Assembly (NCBI RefSeq): GCF_019393635.1 | Contig: NC_057861.1 | Span: forward strand, 454,271,830 to 454,335,829 | From: Dromiciops gliroides | Lineage: Eukaryota; Chordata; Mammalia; Microbiotheria; Microbiotheriidae | Direction of reading: 5' to 3' | Length of the DNA stretch: 64,000 nt | In this document: positions 22,505 through 34,206 of the stretch, in pieces | Layout: each line of letters starts with the position of its first letter | Position numbering within the stretch: the first letter of the stretch is position 1 | Program-made: the position numbers and the translations under genes | The notes under the pieces: generated by a model | The model's database searches: none | What the model was told of the DNA's origin: nothing | Seen by the model: only the letters and a program-made list of their open reading frames with translations

Positions 22505-23480
22505 TACTTATATGAAATAAGATGAAAATGAAAGAAAAACATCATACTGAGTAACGAACAGATCAACTGACAGGAAACATTATAAGGTATTAAGAAGACT
22601 ATTGACTCTACAGGAATATTCTAAGCTTGTATGGAAGGGAGAACATCTTACTGCTTTGCTTCAGTCTTTTTTCATTTATAATTTCCAGAACTTTCTTTAG
22701 GTGCACATCTTGACAAAATACTCCTGTGGCTTCCTCAAGCGAGACAGGTTTGAGAATGAGAATTGAGATACCGTGCAGTTTAGCTGGATGCTGCTGCCTT
22801 GAGTCTATAGTCGGTTTTTCTCTGGTGGCCCACCATTCTTTACTTTTCCATAGAGAATATGTAGAATGTTCTTAATTAACTTCCTTGAATAGGGACGACC
22901 TGCTCTGTAATGTCTCCATGTCAGAATCAGAAATGGGCAATGTCACCACCTCATTTTATACATGGCAAAGTCCTACAGTAAAGCGAATCATGTAGCAATT
23001 ACAGATTTCTGAAGGGACCTTGTGCAGACATAAGAAAAACAGGAAATTATTGCCCGATGTACAAGATACTAATACCCTAATAATGATAAGCTAGTAATAG
23101 CTTTACTAATTTGTTGTTGCCACCTTAATAGCAGAAGGGCTTTCTCATCTGAATTTGTCCATGTAAAGTTGGTTCTGTTTGCTTACCTCTTCTGTCTCTT
23201 TTGATGCCTTTATACAGAGAACACTTTTATAATTAACATATAAAAGCCTGGCATCTCTTTGCAAAAAGAAAACGACCTGACTCCATTCCATGATGCTGTC
23301 TTTGAGTTTTTAGAGTTGTTTTGTATTCTGTTGCCTATTGCCTGTGTTATTTTATTAAACACATTCAGAGAATTATTTTATTCATGCTTTGGAGACTCTT
23401 GTGATAAATGAACCTACTGTGTACTACACCAAATATGACAGTCACTTGACATCTAGGTCTCCCTTTGAAGCAAAGGCAGG
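22505..23480. other. Unassigned, repeat-poor sequence
   Basis: No gene. Duplicated short phrase: 'aactgacaggaaacattataaggtattaagaa' at about 22565 is a near repeat of 'cactgacaggaaatgttacagggtattaaaaa' at about 22168, so a local duplication or two copies of an unnamed repeat are present. Confidence 0.4.
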
Positions 23481-23489
23481 AAAATGAAA

Positions 23490-23830
23490 TGCTTAGATTC
23501 TGAGCCCTAATTTCTCCCCCCATTTATTTCTGCTGTCCTGCTGTTTGGCAGCTGCAAACCTAGCTCTTACCTCTAGGCAAGCAGGCAAGCAAGCGTCTCC
23601 TTCTTGAACTAATGGTGATGTAGCTCCTTGGATTAATTGGCAAGTAAATGGTGCAGCCGGTATGCTGTTTCCTCAGGAGACTGAGTACCTCACATCAGCA
23701 ACTTTTTGAATCTGTTTTGGCCTTAAGTCTCCTCCCAATATTAACTCTTTCATGTGCTTGCTATGCAAATTAGATCATCATTTTCATCATGTATCTTGGG
23801 GATGTGTGCACCTCTTAGCAAAATGAAAGG
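23490..23830. promoter_or_regulatory. Candidate conserved noncoding element (octamer)
   Basis: Repeat-free, balanced-composition sequence. It has an exact POU octamer ATGCAAAT at 23763-23770, a homeodomain-type 'ggattaattggcaa' near 23630, and E-box-like CAGCTG near 23551. This is suggestive only; conservation has not been tested. Confidence 0.25.
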
Positions 23831-23834
23831 GGGT

Positions 23835-24080
23835 CATTCTCAGACATGTGAATAATTACTATTCAGTAATGAGGTGCTCTTTAAAAAGGAAACACTTGAT
23901 TTAAAAAAAACAAGCAAAATTTTATATAGTATAACTGTGAAGCAGCTATGTAAGATGTATGTGCAAGATAACTTTTGACACAATATATTTTTATTGATTC
24001 CATTCTGGAGAATTATACATACATATATATATATATATCTGCTAATAATTTTTTTTACTATATTAATCATATAAAGTGGA
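23835..24080. other. Unassigned AT-rich, short TATATA tract
   Basis: Contains a short (AT)n run at 24018-24038; no gene. Confidence 0.45.
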
Positions 24081-24084
24081 AAAC

Positions 24085-24235
24085 ACATTCAAATGAGTCA
24101 GAAAACCTGTGTTCTACTGCCAATTAACTGTGTGTTCTTTTTCTGTGCCTCAACTTCCTCATCTGTAAAGTAAGAGTGTTGGATCAGTTGAATTTGCTTC
24201 CAGGTCTAAAAATGCCATTATTTAGTACAACCAAA
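24085..24235 (+). mobile_element. MIR SINE
   Basis: 'gtgttctactgccaattaac', 'cctcaacttcctcatctgta' and 'aagagtgttggatcagttga' follow the MIR sense order. Confidence 0.7.
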
Positions 24236-24264
24236 ATCTAGAAATTGTTGTAGAGAGGGAGATC

Positions 24265-24295
24265 AGAAGATCCCAGGGTTAGAGCTGGAAAGGTT
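24265..24295 (-). mobile_element. MIR remnant, left part split by SINE
   Basis: 'gggttagagctggaaaggtt' is a MIR-class head-distal motif whose continuation ('tttacaggctatttatccaa') reappears at 24550 after the intervening SINE. Confidence 0.45.
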
Positions 24296-24297
24296 AT

Positions 24298-24541
24298 TGC
24301 TGTTGTTCAGTCATTTTTCAGTCATGTCCAACTCTTTGTGACCCTTTTTGGGTAGGTGGGTTGTTGTTGTTGTTGTTGTTTTAGGCAAAGATACTGGAGT
24401 GGTTTGCCTTTTCCTTCTTCAGCTCATTTTAGAAATAAGGAAACTGAGGAAAACAGATTTAAGTGATTTTCTCATGGTCCCACAACTAGAAAGTGTCTGA
24501 GGTCCAGGGCTCTGTTCACTATGGTGCCACCTAGATGCCCA
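24298..24541 (-). mobile_element. Long-form CORE-SINE
   Basis: 'gtcatgtccaactctttgtg', a (TTG)n insertion at 24361-24381, 'gatactggagtggtttgcct', 'ttctcatggtcccacaacta' and terminal 'gtgccacctagatgccc'. Reverse orientation, full length. Confidence 0.85.
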
Positions 24542-24544
24542 TGG

Positions 24545-24695
24545 AAAGCATTTTACAGGCTATTTATCCAAACTACTTGCCCAGAGAGGTTATAAAGTCA
24601 CACAGGGTAATAAGCATCAGAGCTTGGCTTTGAAACCAGTTTCTCTTTCTCCAAATTCAGTTCTCTCTCCAGCATACTATGCTGTCTACCTACTT
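24545..24695 (-). mobile_element. MIR remnant, right part
   Basis: 'cttgcccagagaggttataa', 'agtcacacagggtaataagc' and 'ccagcatactatgctgtcta' complete the antisense MIR interrupted by the SINE to its left. Confidence 0.6.
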
Positions 24696-24699
24696 CTAA

Positions 24700-25735
24700 A
24701 GCCTTTTTGTTCATCAATAAGCAGTTTTCCAGTAGCTTAGTAAGGACTTTATTTTTTGTTTCCTCCCTGATTTGAAAAAAAATTCAATGCTAATTTAGCT
24801 AATTTAGCCTCTGATTTTCTCGGTATTGTATACTTTTAGTGGAGTTTTTCATTATTAACCACTCATCCCAAACCCTAAATAGTACTAAGTGTTTTTTGAA
24901 ATTCTACCTGGTGATTAATTCTGCCTTTTTATTTGGATGAGTTCCCATTGACTGCCCCAAACAAAACAAAAATACCACCTAAAGCCAAATCCCACTTCAG
25001 AAGGTAGAGAGGTTTCTTATCTCAAACCTCCCAGGCTGCTCTATTTCTGTTCTGAGCAAACAATAATAGTCAGGACTTTGAGTTTCTTGTTTCAGAGCTT
25101 GGTGATGCTGCCTTCATCCTTTCTCCTAGATAATTATGATAGGATAGTGAGAGCATTTTAGATGAAAATAACAAATCGTCTTGTTATATTTCTGACTGAG
25201 AGAGATCTCATTGCCTAACTTTCTTCTCCAATCCAGAGAGAAGCCAATCCTGCCTAAAGAATACTTTAAGTGAATCAGACCTTTTTCTTTCCTGAGCATA
25301 TGTGATAAGAATTTGTATTGGGAGAAGTAAAGTTGTTTTAGCTGTGAATAAAAGGCCTTTGGATTAGAAGCTGCTACGATCAGTTTTTGATAAGCTATTT
25401 CAGGGGGAACAATATCTAGATATTAATTTTAAGGTTATTTCAATTAAAGCTTAATACCTGCCCAAAGTCATGGCAAAATCCCTTTAAAGAATTCTACAGG
25501 GTTTAGAAGAGGAGATGAGACTAAAGATAGTTTTATTTCAAGGCTCTTCATTCTAGAACGCATCTCTAAATAATAGCAATGGTAATTTTACTTCTAATTC
25601 ATCCCTGAAAAAGTACTTAATACACTGTCAAAATATACATCACAAAAGATTTTTTCAAAAATTATCAACCTGAAACAATAAAAAAAGAATTTTTAAAAGC
25701 TAGAATGAAAAACCTAAGCAGGGTTTTCTTAAAAA
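24700..25735. other. Unassigned AT-rich sequence
   Basis: No gene and no recognised repeat over about 1 kb. Confidence 0.45.
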
Positions 25736-25744
25736 AACAGTGGG

Positions 25745-25900
25745 AGATGCGGGTAGCTAGGTGGTGCAGTGAATAAAGCCCTGGCCCTGAATTCAGGAGG
25801 ACCTGAGTTCAAATCTGACCTCAGACACTTGTCACTTAGTAGCTGTGTGACCCTGGGCAAGTCACTTAACCCTCGTTTCCCCCCCGAAAAAAACACACCC
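25745..25900 (+). mobile_element. tRNA/CORE-SINE
   Basis: Head 'gggtagctaggtggtgcagt', core and a C/A-rich tail. Target duplication AACAGTGGG at 25736-25744 and 25901-25909. Confidence 0.93.
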
Positions 25901-25934
25901 AACAGTGGGTGATGATGAAGTTTCTTAATGAGAA

Positions 25935-26205
25935 GGAAGGGAACAAATATTTCTGAAGTGCCTACTATGTGACAGGCATCTTGCTAAATGCTTTGCAAAT
26001 ATTTTCTCATTTGATCCTGACAGCAATGCTGGGAGGTAGGTACTATTGTTATCTTCATTTTACAGCTGAGAAAACTGAAATAGAGGAGGGTTAAGTGACT
26101 TGTCAGGTTCACACAGCTAGCTAGTGTTTGAAGCTGGATTTGAACTTGTCTTCTTGACTGTAGTCAGTCTATGGCTCTAGGCACTGTGCCACCCAGATGC
26201 ATCTG
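25935..26205 (-). mobile_element. MIR/Ther-1 SINE, near full length
   Basis: 'gtgcctactatgtgacaggc', 'catttgatcctgacagcaat', 'cattttacagctgagaaaac', 'gggttaagtgacttgtcagg' and 'aggcactgtgccaccc', antisense. One of the best preserved MIRs here. Confidence 0.85.
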
Positions 26206-26665
26206 ATAAGTTACCAGCGGTATAAAACTGCAAAAGATTGAAATCCTGTAAACTTTTACAAATTGTTGAACTGTTTAACAAAAAATATAAAGTGTCTAAA
26301 AGACATAAATGTACTAGTTGATATTAGATAGACTTATACAGAGAGCAACCTACTTATGATTATACTCCTTAGTCAAAATTAGAGGACCCATTATTTTGAT
26401 GAAACCCTAGGACTAAGGTTAGCCTATTCTGCCTGTGGGTCAAGTTTGTCACATAAGAGGTTTTCAAGACCGTAGAATTTATAATGAATAAGGAATTAGG
26501 TATGACCCTTTTAAATTTTTATAAGAAATGATTTGGGAAAAATGAATTATTCAATACATCTGGAGCTGACACTATTGGTAATAACTAATATCTATTTCTA
26601 AATGTAGTTGAGTAAGAAATAATCAAGATGTTTTATCTAATTGTGTGGACAAAGCAGTGGAGAGA
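26206..26665. other. Unassigned sequence
   Basis: AT-rich; no gene or repeat recognised. Confidence 0.45.
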
Positions 26666-26669
26666 ACAG

Positions 26670-26928
26670 AAGTTCTTTGTTGTTCAGTGTTTTTTCTGTA
26701 ATATCTGGCTCTTGGTAACTTCATTTGCAGTTTTCTTGGCAGACACTGGAGTGATTTTCCACTTCCTTCTCCAGCTCATTTTACAGATGTGGAAAGTGAG
26801 GCAAATAGACTTAAGTGCCTTGCCCAGGGACATGCATCTAGTAAATGTCTGAAGCCAGATTTGAACTCAGGAAGATGAGTCTTCCTAACTGCAGACCCAG
26901 CATTCTATCCATTACCTACCTGCCCTAT
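26670..26928 (-). mobile_element. Long-form CORE-SINE (old)
   Basis: 'cttggcagacactggagtga', 'ccttctccagctcattttac', 'agtgccttgcccagggacat' and 'attctatccattacctacct', reverse orientation. The overlapping 74-residue frame is not a gene. Confidence 0.8.
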
Positions 26929-26929
26929 G

Positions 26930-27490
26930 AAGCAGAAGACCAGGATTCAAATCCTACTTCAAGCTTCATTGTGGGTCCTATTAAATTGTAACTACTAGGA
27001 TTTATGTCACAGTATGTGGCTTATGACACTTGTTATATTGATATCTTTTGTGCTTCTTAGAATTTTAAATGCCTTCCTCTCTCCCTCTCAGAAATGTAAA
27101 TGAATTGATATTGCTTGTTATAGTATATATGGTTTTATTAGTAATAAGCACCATATAAAGATTTTTGCATATTGGAAGTATTCTCTCTCTCCATTATTAA
27201 ACCTGTGTTATCTGAAGAAGAAACAAAGCAACATATGCACCTTTATAGCATTTTGATTCCATAATCCAAGGCCATTTTCTTTTAACTTCTCCTTGACTGC
27301 CTAAGGGTTCTGCCATATCAATTAGGAGCTTTTACACTTTAATTATTTACCCTCCCTCCTTTGTTTACTTTTACTCCTACAACAACCTGAAAAGTTTGTT
27401 TTTGCCCCTCTAAGTTCAGATGACTCCTTAGCGCCCAGTATTGTCACAGTTAGGATGCTATGTCTCCCCCATTTAGCTAAGCTTGAGGCC
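26930..27490. other. Unassigned sequence
   Basis: No gene or clear repeat. Confidence 0.45.
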
Positions 27491-27492
27491 TG

Positions 27493-27546
27493 CCTGCCTT
27501 CCTTCCTTCCTTCCTCCCTGCCTCCCTCCCTCCCTCCCTCCCTCCT
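27493..27546. repeat. (CCTT)n/(CCCT)n pyrimidine microsatellite
   Basis: Imperfect CCTT and CCCT units. Confidence 0.9.
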
Positions 27547-27920
27547 CACCATTATGCTTCTCCCCAAATAAGGCTCTAACACATAGCAGAGGTGGACTTT
27601 TCCTACATGAACAGGAAAACCCCAGAAGCCATCTTTGAAGCAGTCACATCATCCCAATCTGAATAGCAGCCACATCATCATCTCAATCTGGAGGGAGATT
27701 CCAAAGCTAGCAACTCATCTCCAGTTGGCTATAAAAATATCTACTAAATATATCTTTTGGAGAAATCAACTATGTGCATGGGTTTTCTTTTTTCATCACC
27801 AGTGTGCAGAGTTAGAACATAATTGTGCATTTAGAGAGACACTTGTTGACAGATAAAGGAATTAAGATGAGTAGGAAAAGCTGATTAAGTCTCTTCATTT
27901 TTCAATTTCTTGAAACCAGG
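27547..27920. other. Unassigned; local ATCATC-rich duplication
   Basis: 'cagtcacatcatcccaatctgaa' (27641) and 'cagccacatcatcatctcaatctg' (27667) are near duplicates about 27 bp apart. 'gcatgggttttcttttttca' follows an LTR-like 'gctataaaaatatctactaa'. Not enough to name an element. Confidence 0.35.
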
Positions 27921-27924
27921 CAGT

Positions 27925-28072
27925 GTCATTCCAATTGCTACTGTGATTTAGATACTTAACTAGCTGTATGATCCCCACTGGCTTTCTTTACCTTTTTCTT
28001 TCACTTTTTCCTCATCTGTAAAATGGGTTTAATGACCTATTGTGAGGATCAAATGAGGTACGGTATACTCTG
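27925..28072 (+). mobile_element. MIR SINE
   Basis: 'tgtatgatccccactggctt', 'cctcatctgtaaaatgggtt' and 'tgtgaggatcaaatgaggta', sense order. Confidence 0.75.
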
Positions 28073-28077
28073 CAGAG

Positions 28078-28300
28078 GATGATAGGTAGAACAGTGAATA
28101 GAGGACTGGGTCTAGAGTCAAGAAGACCTGAGTTCAAATCTGACCTCAGACATTTACTAGCTGTGTGATTCTGGGCAAATTACTTAAACCTGTTTGCCTC
28201 AGTTTCCTCATCTGTAAAATGAGATGGACAAGGACCACTCTAGTATCTTTGCCAAGAAACCCCTAAATGAGGTCATAAATTGAGATATGACTCAACAACA
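28078..28300 (+). mobile_element. Long-form CORE-SINE (sense)
   Basis: 'ctgagttcaaatctgacctc', 'gtgtgattctgggcaaatta', 'ctagtatctttgccaagaaa' and terminal (CAA)n. The only clear sense-oriented long form in the window. Confidence 0.85.
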
Positions 28301-28594
28301 ACAACCTATTTTATAAACCTTAAAATAATGTGCAAATGTGAGCTATTTTTATTAAGCCAGACCATAAATTCATTAGTAATAATCATGTTAAGTCAAACTA
28401 AGAAACACTATTGCCCACTGCTGCATCATGTATCAAACAATCTAATTTCTATAAAAAGCATAATATTAAAGGAAACAAAGCTGTAGATATAAACATATTT
28501 TAATAACTTATTTTTGATGAAAAATTTGTTAGTGGAAATGTTGAGTGGTTAGAAGTTATTGCTGAGGAATTTGGTTTCTTATTAAGAATCACAA

Positions 28595-28758
28595 TAGGGG
28601 CAGCTAGGTGGTGCAGTGGATAGAGCACCAGCCCTGGAGTCAGGAATACCTGAGTTCAAATCTGACCTCAGACACTTAACACTTACTAGCTGTGTGACCT
28701 TGGGCAAGTCACTTAACCCTAATTGCCTCACTTACAAAAAAGAAAAGAAAAGAAAAGA
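28595..28758 (+). mobile_element. tRNA/CORE-SINE with (AAAAG)n tail
   Basis: Full copy. The tail consists of AAAAG units. Perfect 11-bp target duplication AAGAATCACAA at 28584-28594 and 28759-28769. Confidence 0.95.
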
Positions 28759-28769
28759 AAGAATCACAA

Positions 28770-29140
28770 GATACTGAATGCTTCTGCCTAATTTATGAAT
28801 TATCATAAAGGAGATACTATTTTTTCTATGTTTTAATGGAAACAAAAAAACAATAGTTCATGAGCTCTATATGACCTGAGCTCATAAATATGATACAAAT
28901 AATATGATAATAATATAAATATGATGCAAAATACAGATAGAAGTCCTTATTTGCCTCCTAGGACTCCAATCACTTTTAAACATGTCTCTTCTTTCTTTCT
29001 CTTCTGGCTACCTCCAGTAAAATGCAGTGTTATCGCCTTTGCTTCACTCTTGTTTTGCTTCTACTCCCTACACATACTGCCACAGACCTCATAAAGGCAT
29101 AGAGAAAGGACCTTGTTGCTAAGAAAGGACCTTGACAGTC
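28770..29140. other. Unassigned AT-rich sequence
   Basis: No gene; short 'aatatgat' iterations near 28888-28925. Confidence 0.4.
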
Positions 29141-29142
29141 AT

Positions 29143-29285
29143 GAAATCTCATCTCTTCATTTTATAAGAAGACTGAGGCATAGAGACAACGGACAAGTCC
29201 ACTTGCCAAGCTTATTATTAGCAAACCCGAGAAGAATCTATCCCCCAAACTCCAGTCTTGTGTTCTGTTGATTATACAAAATAAC
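29143..29285 (-). mobile_element. MIR-related SINE remnant
   Basis: 'tctcttcattttataagaag' followed by 'actgaggcatagagacaacg' and 'ccagtcttgtgttctgttga' match the antisense MIR middle and head. Confidence 0.6.
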
Positions 29286-29890
29286 TTCTTGAAGGCTGAG
29301 TCACTTTCAACATCTCATATACTAAGGAACTGCATGCATGTTGAAATTATTTAGCTAAGAAAACACATTGCGACATTCTAGTGGCTAGTTTTAATTGTAA
29401 CAGCATATATTTATACTTTACCTTACTTTTCATTTTAGTACTCTCCCTTAATGTTTTGCTTATCCCCTGACATCAAATGCTTGATCTTATCCTCTGAGCT
29501 TTACCGTTCTACTTACTGAATTCTGTTAATTGCCTACATTAGTAAATATTTGTTGGCTTATTATCAATGAAGATAAAGTTTTCCTAACAATGGGGCATTT
29601 TATAGATAATATAAAATAAAAATTTAATGTATTGAGCAACCAAAATCATGTCATAAAACTAGATGTTTCTAGAAAAATAGAAAATGGCAAATTATCAATG
29701 GCAAGAATTTTATTGGAAATTTTTGCTAAATAATGATAGATTATATTTCATATTATATTATATTTACATATAACCACTTGTTATATTTATATTTTATATT
29801 TATATATTTCACAGACTTTAGAATTATGTGGGAAACATTACAAAATTATTGATAACCTTTGATCCAGAGATTCCATTAGTAGCTCAAGAA
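29286..29890. other. Unassigned AT-rich sequence
   Basis: No gene; (TATAT) tracts at 29745-29810. Confidence 0.45.
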
Positions 29891-29893
29891 CAA

Positions 29894-29966
29894 ATATAAG
29901 AAATTATTGGAAACAAAATATAAGAAATATTGGAAACAAAATATAAGAAATATTGGAAACAAAATA
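29894..29966. repeat. Three-copy 23/24-bp tandem repeat
   Basis: The unit ATATAAGAAATATTGGAAAC plus AAA starts at 29894, 29918 and 29941. The second and third copies are identical over the unit; the first has one extra T. Confidence 0.9.
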
Positions 29967-30250
29967 TGTAGTCAATATTTCGTGAATGGCTAAACAAGTT
30001 GCTACATATGAATATAATGAAATTCCCTTTCTACTACAAAAACAAACAAACTAGGAATAATAAGTATTCAGAAACATCAGAAGATTTGCATGAAGTGATA
30101 CAGAGAAAAGGAAAGAGGGCAAAATAGAACAACGTATCAAAAGAATTTTTTTGGACCATACCTATTATTTATTTGGTTTAGGGAATACTGGGTGAGGAAT
30201 CTCCTACCAATGCAGAGAAGCAACTATTTTGCATGCTTTTAAAAATCTCC
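29967..30250. other. Unassigned; possible L1-related sequence
   Basis: 'acatatgaatataatgaaat' and 'gaagtgatacagagaaaagg' resemble the sense L1 3' region, opposite in orientation to the next element. Low certainty. Confidence 0.3.
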
Positions 30251-30254
30251 ACCT

Positions 30255-30885
30255 TTTTCCCAATTTTTTAACATTTGTACTTAAAGTTTTGAGTTCCAAA
30301 TTCTATCCCTCCCTTCCCCCACCCCCTCCCTTGATGGTAAGTCATCAGGTATAGGTTATACATGTGTAAATATGTAAAACATTACCATATTAGTCATTTT
30401 GTATAAGACTTGTTTAAAAGAAAAAAATGCTATTTTTATGTTCTAATCAATCAGTTGGATTCAATCACTATCAGTTCTTTCTCTGGAGGCAGATAGTATG
30501 CTTCATCATGAGTCCTTTGGGATTATCTTGGATCATTGTATTACTGAGAATAGTTAAGTCATTCACAATTCTTCATCAAACAGTATTATTATTATTACTA
30601 TGTAAAACACTCTCCTGGTTCTGTTCACTTCACTATGCATCAGTTCATGTAAGTCTTTCCAGGTTTTTTCTGAAATCATACTACTTATTTTGTATAACAC
30701 ACTAATATTCCATTCCATTCATATACCACAGTTTGATAAGCCATTCCCTAATTGATGGGCATCCCTTTAATTTCCAATTTTTAGCCACCACAAAAAAGAG
30801 CTGCTATAAACATCTTAGTACCATTTTTTGGATGTCTTTGGGATATAGACCTAGTAGTTTTTAGGACTATATCTGGGATACTGAG
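30255..30885 (-). mobile_element. L1 3' end region (antisense)
   Basis: 'ttttgagttccaaattctat', 'atcagttctttctctggagg', 'atgagtcctttgggattatc', 'ccattcatataccacagttt', 'tgatgggcatccctttaatt' and 'aaagagctgctataaacatc' form the complement of the marsupial L1 3' coding end plus 3' UTR. The same sequence occurs in sense at 63360-63835 and partly at 34395-34620. Confidence 0.85.
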
Positions 30886-32325
30886 AGGTCAAGGGGCAAG
30901 GTCAGAGTCCCAGAGACAATGTGTCAGAAAACAAATGAATTGGGTCTTCCTGATTCTGAGGCCAGCTTGACCTTGCCATACTGGCTTCCGATTACAATAA
31001 CAACAAGAATGTAAACACAGCCAATAGCAAAAGATTACAAAATGCAGGTGAGATACAATGATAGATGTTAGTATCAGATAATTAAATTTAAACCAGACAT
31101 TTGACCTTTCTGAGAACAAACAATAAACTTTTAAAAAGGAGAAAGTAGAACTGTACTGATCCCTGTCCCCCTATTAGGATATTTTCTTAACCATTGTGGG
31201 AAAATTGCATCGTGGAGTACTTAATGGGAAGCGTCTTTTGTGCCCCAAAACCAAAACATATCAGAAAAACTACCTTTAAAATAAGAACACTTTTCGTACT
31301 CAGAGTTAGGCACATATATACTCACCTGCTCTATAAAAATGAACACTGATATAGGCACAAAAGTGTATCTGTTTTTACTTAGCTTAGGGCTGAAACACTT
31401 TATCAAGTAAATTTTTTCACTCAGTGGTAACACAAAAAGGTGAGAGAAGTTAAAAAATCATTTTTTTCAAGTAGGCCTGAAAGGTCTAACCCATACACAC
31501 AGTTCTAGGGTTTTCAGGACAAGTAGCATTTTAACCAAAGCTATCAGTCATAATTCCCAATAACTGAGCAAATGAGGTATTTCCTTACTGTTCATAGATA
31601 GATAATTACTTAACAAGAATTTTCAAACTTATGAAGTCACATTAGAGTTTTCAGTCATCTTATTAAAAATCAAATTCACAACATCAACAGATCCTTCCTG
31701 TGCTATGTAATTACATTACAGACACTTAATTGAAATGAACTAGAAATGAAACTTGGCCTAGTACAGGCATGTTCAGATGGCTAAGACTCAGCAGGGAGGT
31801 GCAAGCTTACAAAAGGCCTTATTCATCTATATACATACAAGATTGAAAAATTGTCTCAGTGACAGTGTTGAACATACAAACATATACAAATAGGTGCACA
31901 TTTACAGGTGTCCATGCCTGTACCTCTATTACAAGTTTCCATTCACATTTTGAGTGTGAGTGTTGATACTTGTGAGGGTAACCATTTATTCTTCAGGATT
32001 TCCAGGAACTGAAGTCTGTGCAGAGGAACCAAATTAATGTAATACAAATCATTTAAAGAAATGAAATATCTATTAATATAAATTGACATAAAATTACACA
32101 TTGCAAGAATTTCTGGATGATGTCATACAAGTAACTAATAACAGTAGTTTCTGATAGTGATTATCCATAAGCCATCTTCAGTCCTGCTGAGGTTGTCTCT
32201 CTGTGGCATCTTAAGTATCTCTTCTATAAATGGCAGTCCACAGCTAGAAGATCAGAGTTTCTGCAAGAACCATGAATACTCTGGGCATGTATTTAGGGCT
32301 TATCCATTAGGTATAATTCAAAGGT
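30886..32325. other. Unassigned sequence
   Basis: About 1.4 kb without recognised repeats or genes. Short minus-strand frames (30889-31119, 31221-31433) have no motif. Confidence 0.45.
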
Positions 32326-32341
32326 GTTCTGCCTTCTCTTT

Positions 32342-32547
32342 TTTTTCTTTTTTTTTTTTAAAGACACATGTTTTGGTTTTTTGTTGTTGTTGCTGTTTGT
32401 TTGCTTGTTTTGCCAGGCAATGAGGGTTAAGTGACTTGCCCAGGGTCACACAGCTAGTAAGTGTCAAGTGTCTGAGGCCAGATTTGAACTCAGGTCCTCC
32501 TGAATCCAGGGCTGGTGCTTTATCCACTCTGCCACCTAGCTGCCCCT
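32342..32547 (-). mobile_element. tRNA/CORE-SINE with long T/G-rich tail
   Basis: Reverse copy. The tail (32342-32411) is unusually long and contains TTGTTG/TTTG runs. Perfect 12-bp target duplication TGCCTTCTCTTT at 32330-32341 and 32548-32559. Confidence 0.95.
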
Positions 32548-32559
32548 TGCCTTCTCTTT

Positions 32560-33130
32560 CAATAAAGGAAGTAGCCAAAATTGTCTCATGGGGCCAAGTC
32601 CAGAAGAACTGACTCATTTAAGCACACCTAAGGAAAACAAACCAATTATATTAAGGTAGGATGGAGGGAAAAGAATGGGATGTACATTTATGTATTCCTT
32701 GTAGGCATATGGATGAAGAGAAGATAATCCCAAAGAACAAATCACCAGATAAAGGTGTCTTCTCACAAACTGCCTATGTCTTCTTTTAATTTGAAAAAAT
32801 AAGCAAAATTGCATAACTTCTTAAGGTTTGTAGGCCTAGGCAAGGAAGAGAAGTATAAGTCTTCTCAGTGTTGGGTTGCCAACAGGGGTTGCAATCAAGA
32901 TAGAGGCTCTGGATATGGGGAAAGTGGCCATGACTGAAGAGAGAGTCCACAGAAGCAGCTGAGAAGTATCAGTCATGAAGGCCAAGGTGGAGAAAGAAAA
33001 GGAAAAGGCACAGGAGAATGGATCCCTAATCTTTTTATAATTATCTTCTACTTCTGGAAGCAACAATTCTAACAGTAAAATGGGAAATGAATCTATTGCA
33101 TACAAATTAGGGGGAGTAAGATGATAATGG
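32560..33130. other. Unassigned sequence
   Basis: No gene; purine-rich 32930-33020 might be an old antisense L2 segment, but I cannot confirm it. Confidence 0.35.
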
Positions 33131-33134
33131 GAAT

Positions 33135-33370
33135 ATTAATAATAGTAAATAACATTTATATGGTTCTCCCTCTGTACCAAGCACTGTGCTAAGCACTTTA
33201 CAATTATTATTTAATTTGATCCTCACAATATCCTCCGTAGGTAGGTGCTATTTATGACTTTCTCAGAAATACACAGCTAACAAGTGTCTATGGTCAGATT
33301 TGAACTCTGGTCTTCCTGCTTCCTGACTCTTGGCCCAGCAGTCTATCCACTGTACCATCTAGCTGCCTCA
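33135..33370 (-). mobile_element. MIR/Ther-1 SINE
   Basis: 'ccaagcactgtgctaagcac', 'gatcctcacaatatcctccg', 'ggtcagatttgaactctggt' and 'ctatccactgtaccatctag', antisense, well preserved. Confidence 0.85.
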
Positions 33371-33374
33371 TAGT

Positions 33375-33690
33375 TTGGCTGGAATGGTCAGAATTTATGA
33401 GAGGTAATCAGATAAGGTTAAAAAGGCAGGTTGGAGTGACACTGTGACTGAACTTGAATGACAAGTTGAACAATTTGTATTTTATTCAGGTGGCAATGGA
33501 GAACTACAGAAGGTTTTTGAGTAAGGTAATGATATACTTAGAACAGTAAATAATGGGAATTCTTCATGCTTCAATGTAAAAAGTGGGGCAGAGACTGGGG
33601 AAAGGAGATCAGTTAGTCCAGGAAGACAATTAAAGGGGGAGTTTGTAAGGAAAAATATTCTCACCATTATAGTCTCATAATAGAATAAAA
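33375..33690 (-). mobile_element. L2 LINE fragment (antisense)
   Basis: 'gacactgtgactgaacttga', 'ttattcaggtggcaatggag' and 'aactacagaaggtttttgag' match the antisense L2 3' region (compare 'ttatcctgaggacaatggggagccactgaaggtttttgag'). Confidence 0.6.
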
Positions 33691-34046
33691 ACTTCCTCAA
33701 TAAGGCCAGTCATACATGTTTATTTTTTTTTCTTTTGCAGTATAATTGTCATTGTTCCAAAAAGGGCCCTGATTGGTCCATACTGAGTCATCTGGAACCC
33801 ATTTATTGAACCCTATAATTCCAATAGGGAGAACTTCATTCTTTGAGTTTAAGGTTTTGGTCACTTTTTTTCAGTGCAGTAAAGGCTTTAATAGCTTAAA
33901 ATTGCACTTAGACTTTTGGAACATTCTGTGTTTTCATGGAAATCTCCACTGATTTATTTATTGCCAAAGCCAGTAGCCTTTTTTAAAAAGAATTTTATTT
34001 TCTGAAAGCAAAATTTGAGATCAATTTTTAAAAAAACTTTGTGTTC

Positions 34047-34206
34047 AGGGGGCAGCTAGGTGGCTCAGTGGATAAAGCACAAGCCCTGGATTCAGGAGGA
34101 CCCAAGTTCAAATCCGACCTCAGACACTTGACACTTACTAGCTGTGTGACCTTGGGCAAGTCACTTAACCCTCATTGCCCAGCAAAAGAAAACAAAGAAC
34201 AAAAAC
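34047..34206 (+). mobile_element. tRNA/CORE-SINE inserted in half-L1 3' UTR
   Basis: Full sense copy. Perfect 16-bp target duplication AAAAAACTTTGTGTTC at 34031-34046 and 34207-34222. The host sequence continues seamlessly on the right. Confidence 0.97.
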
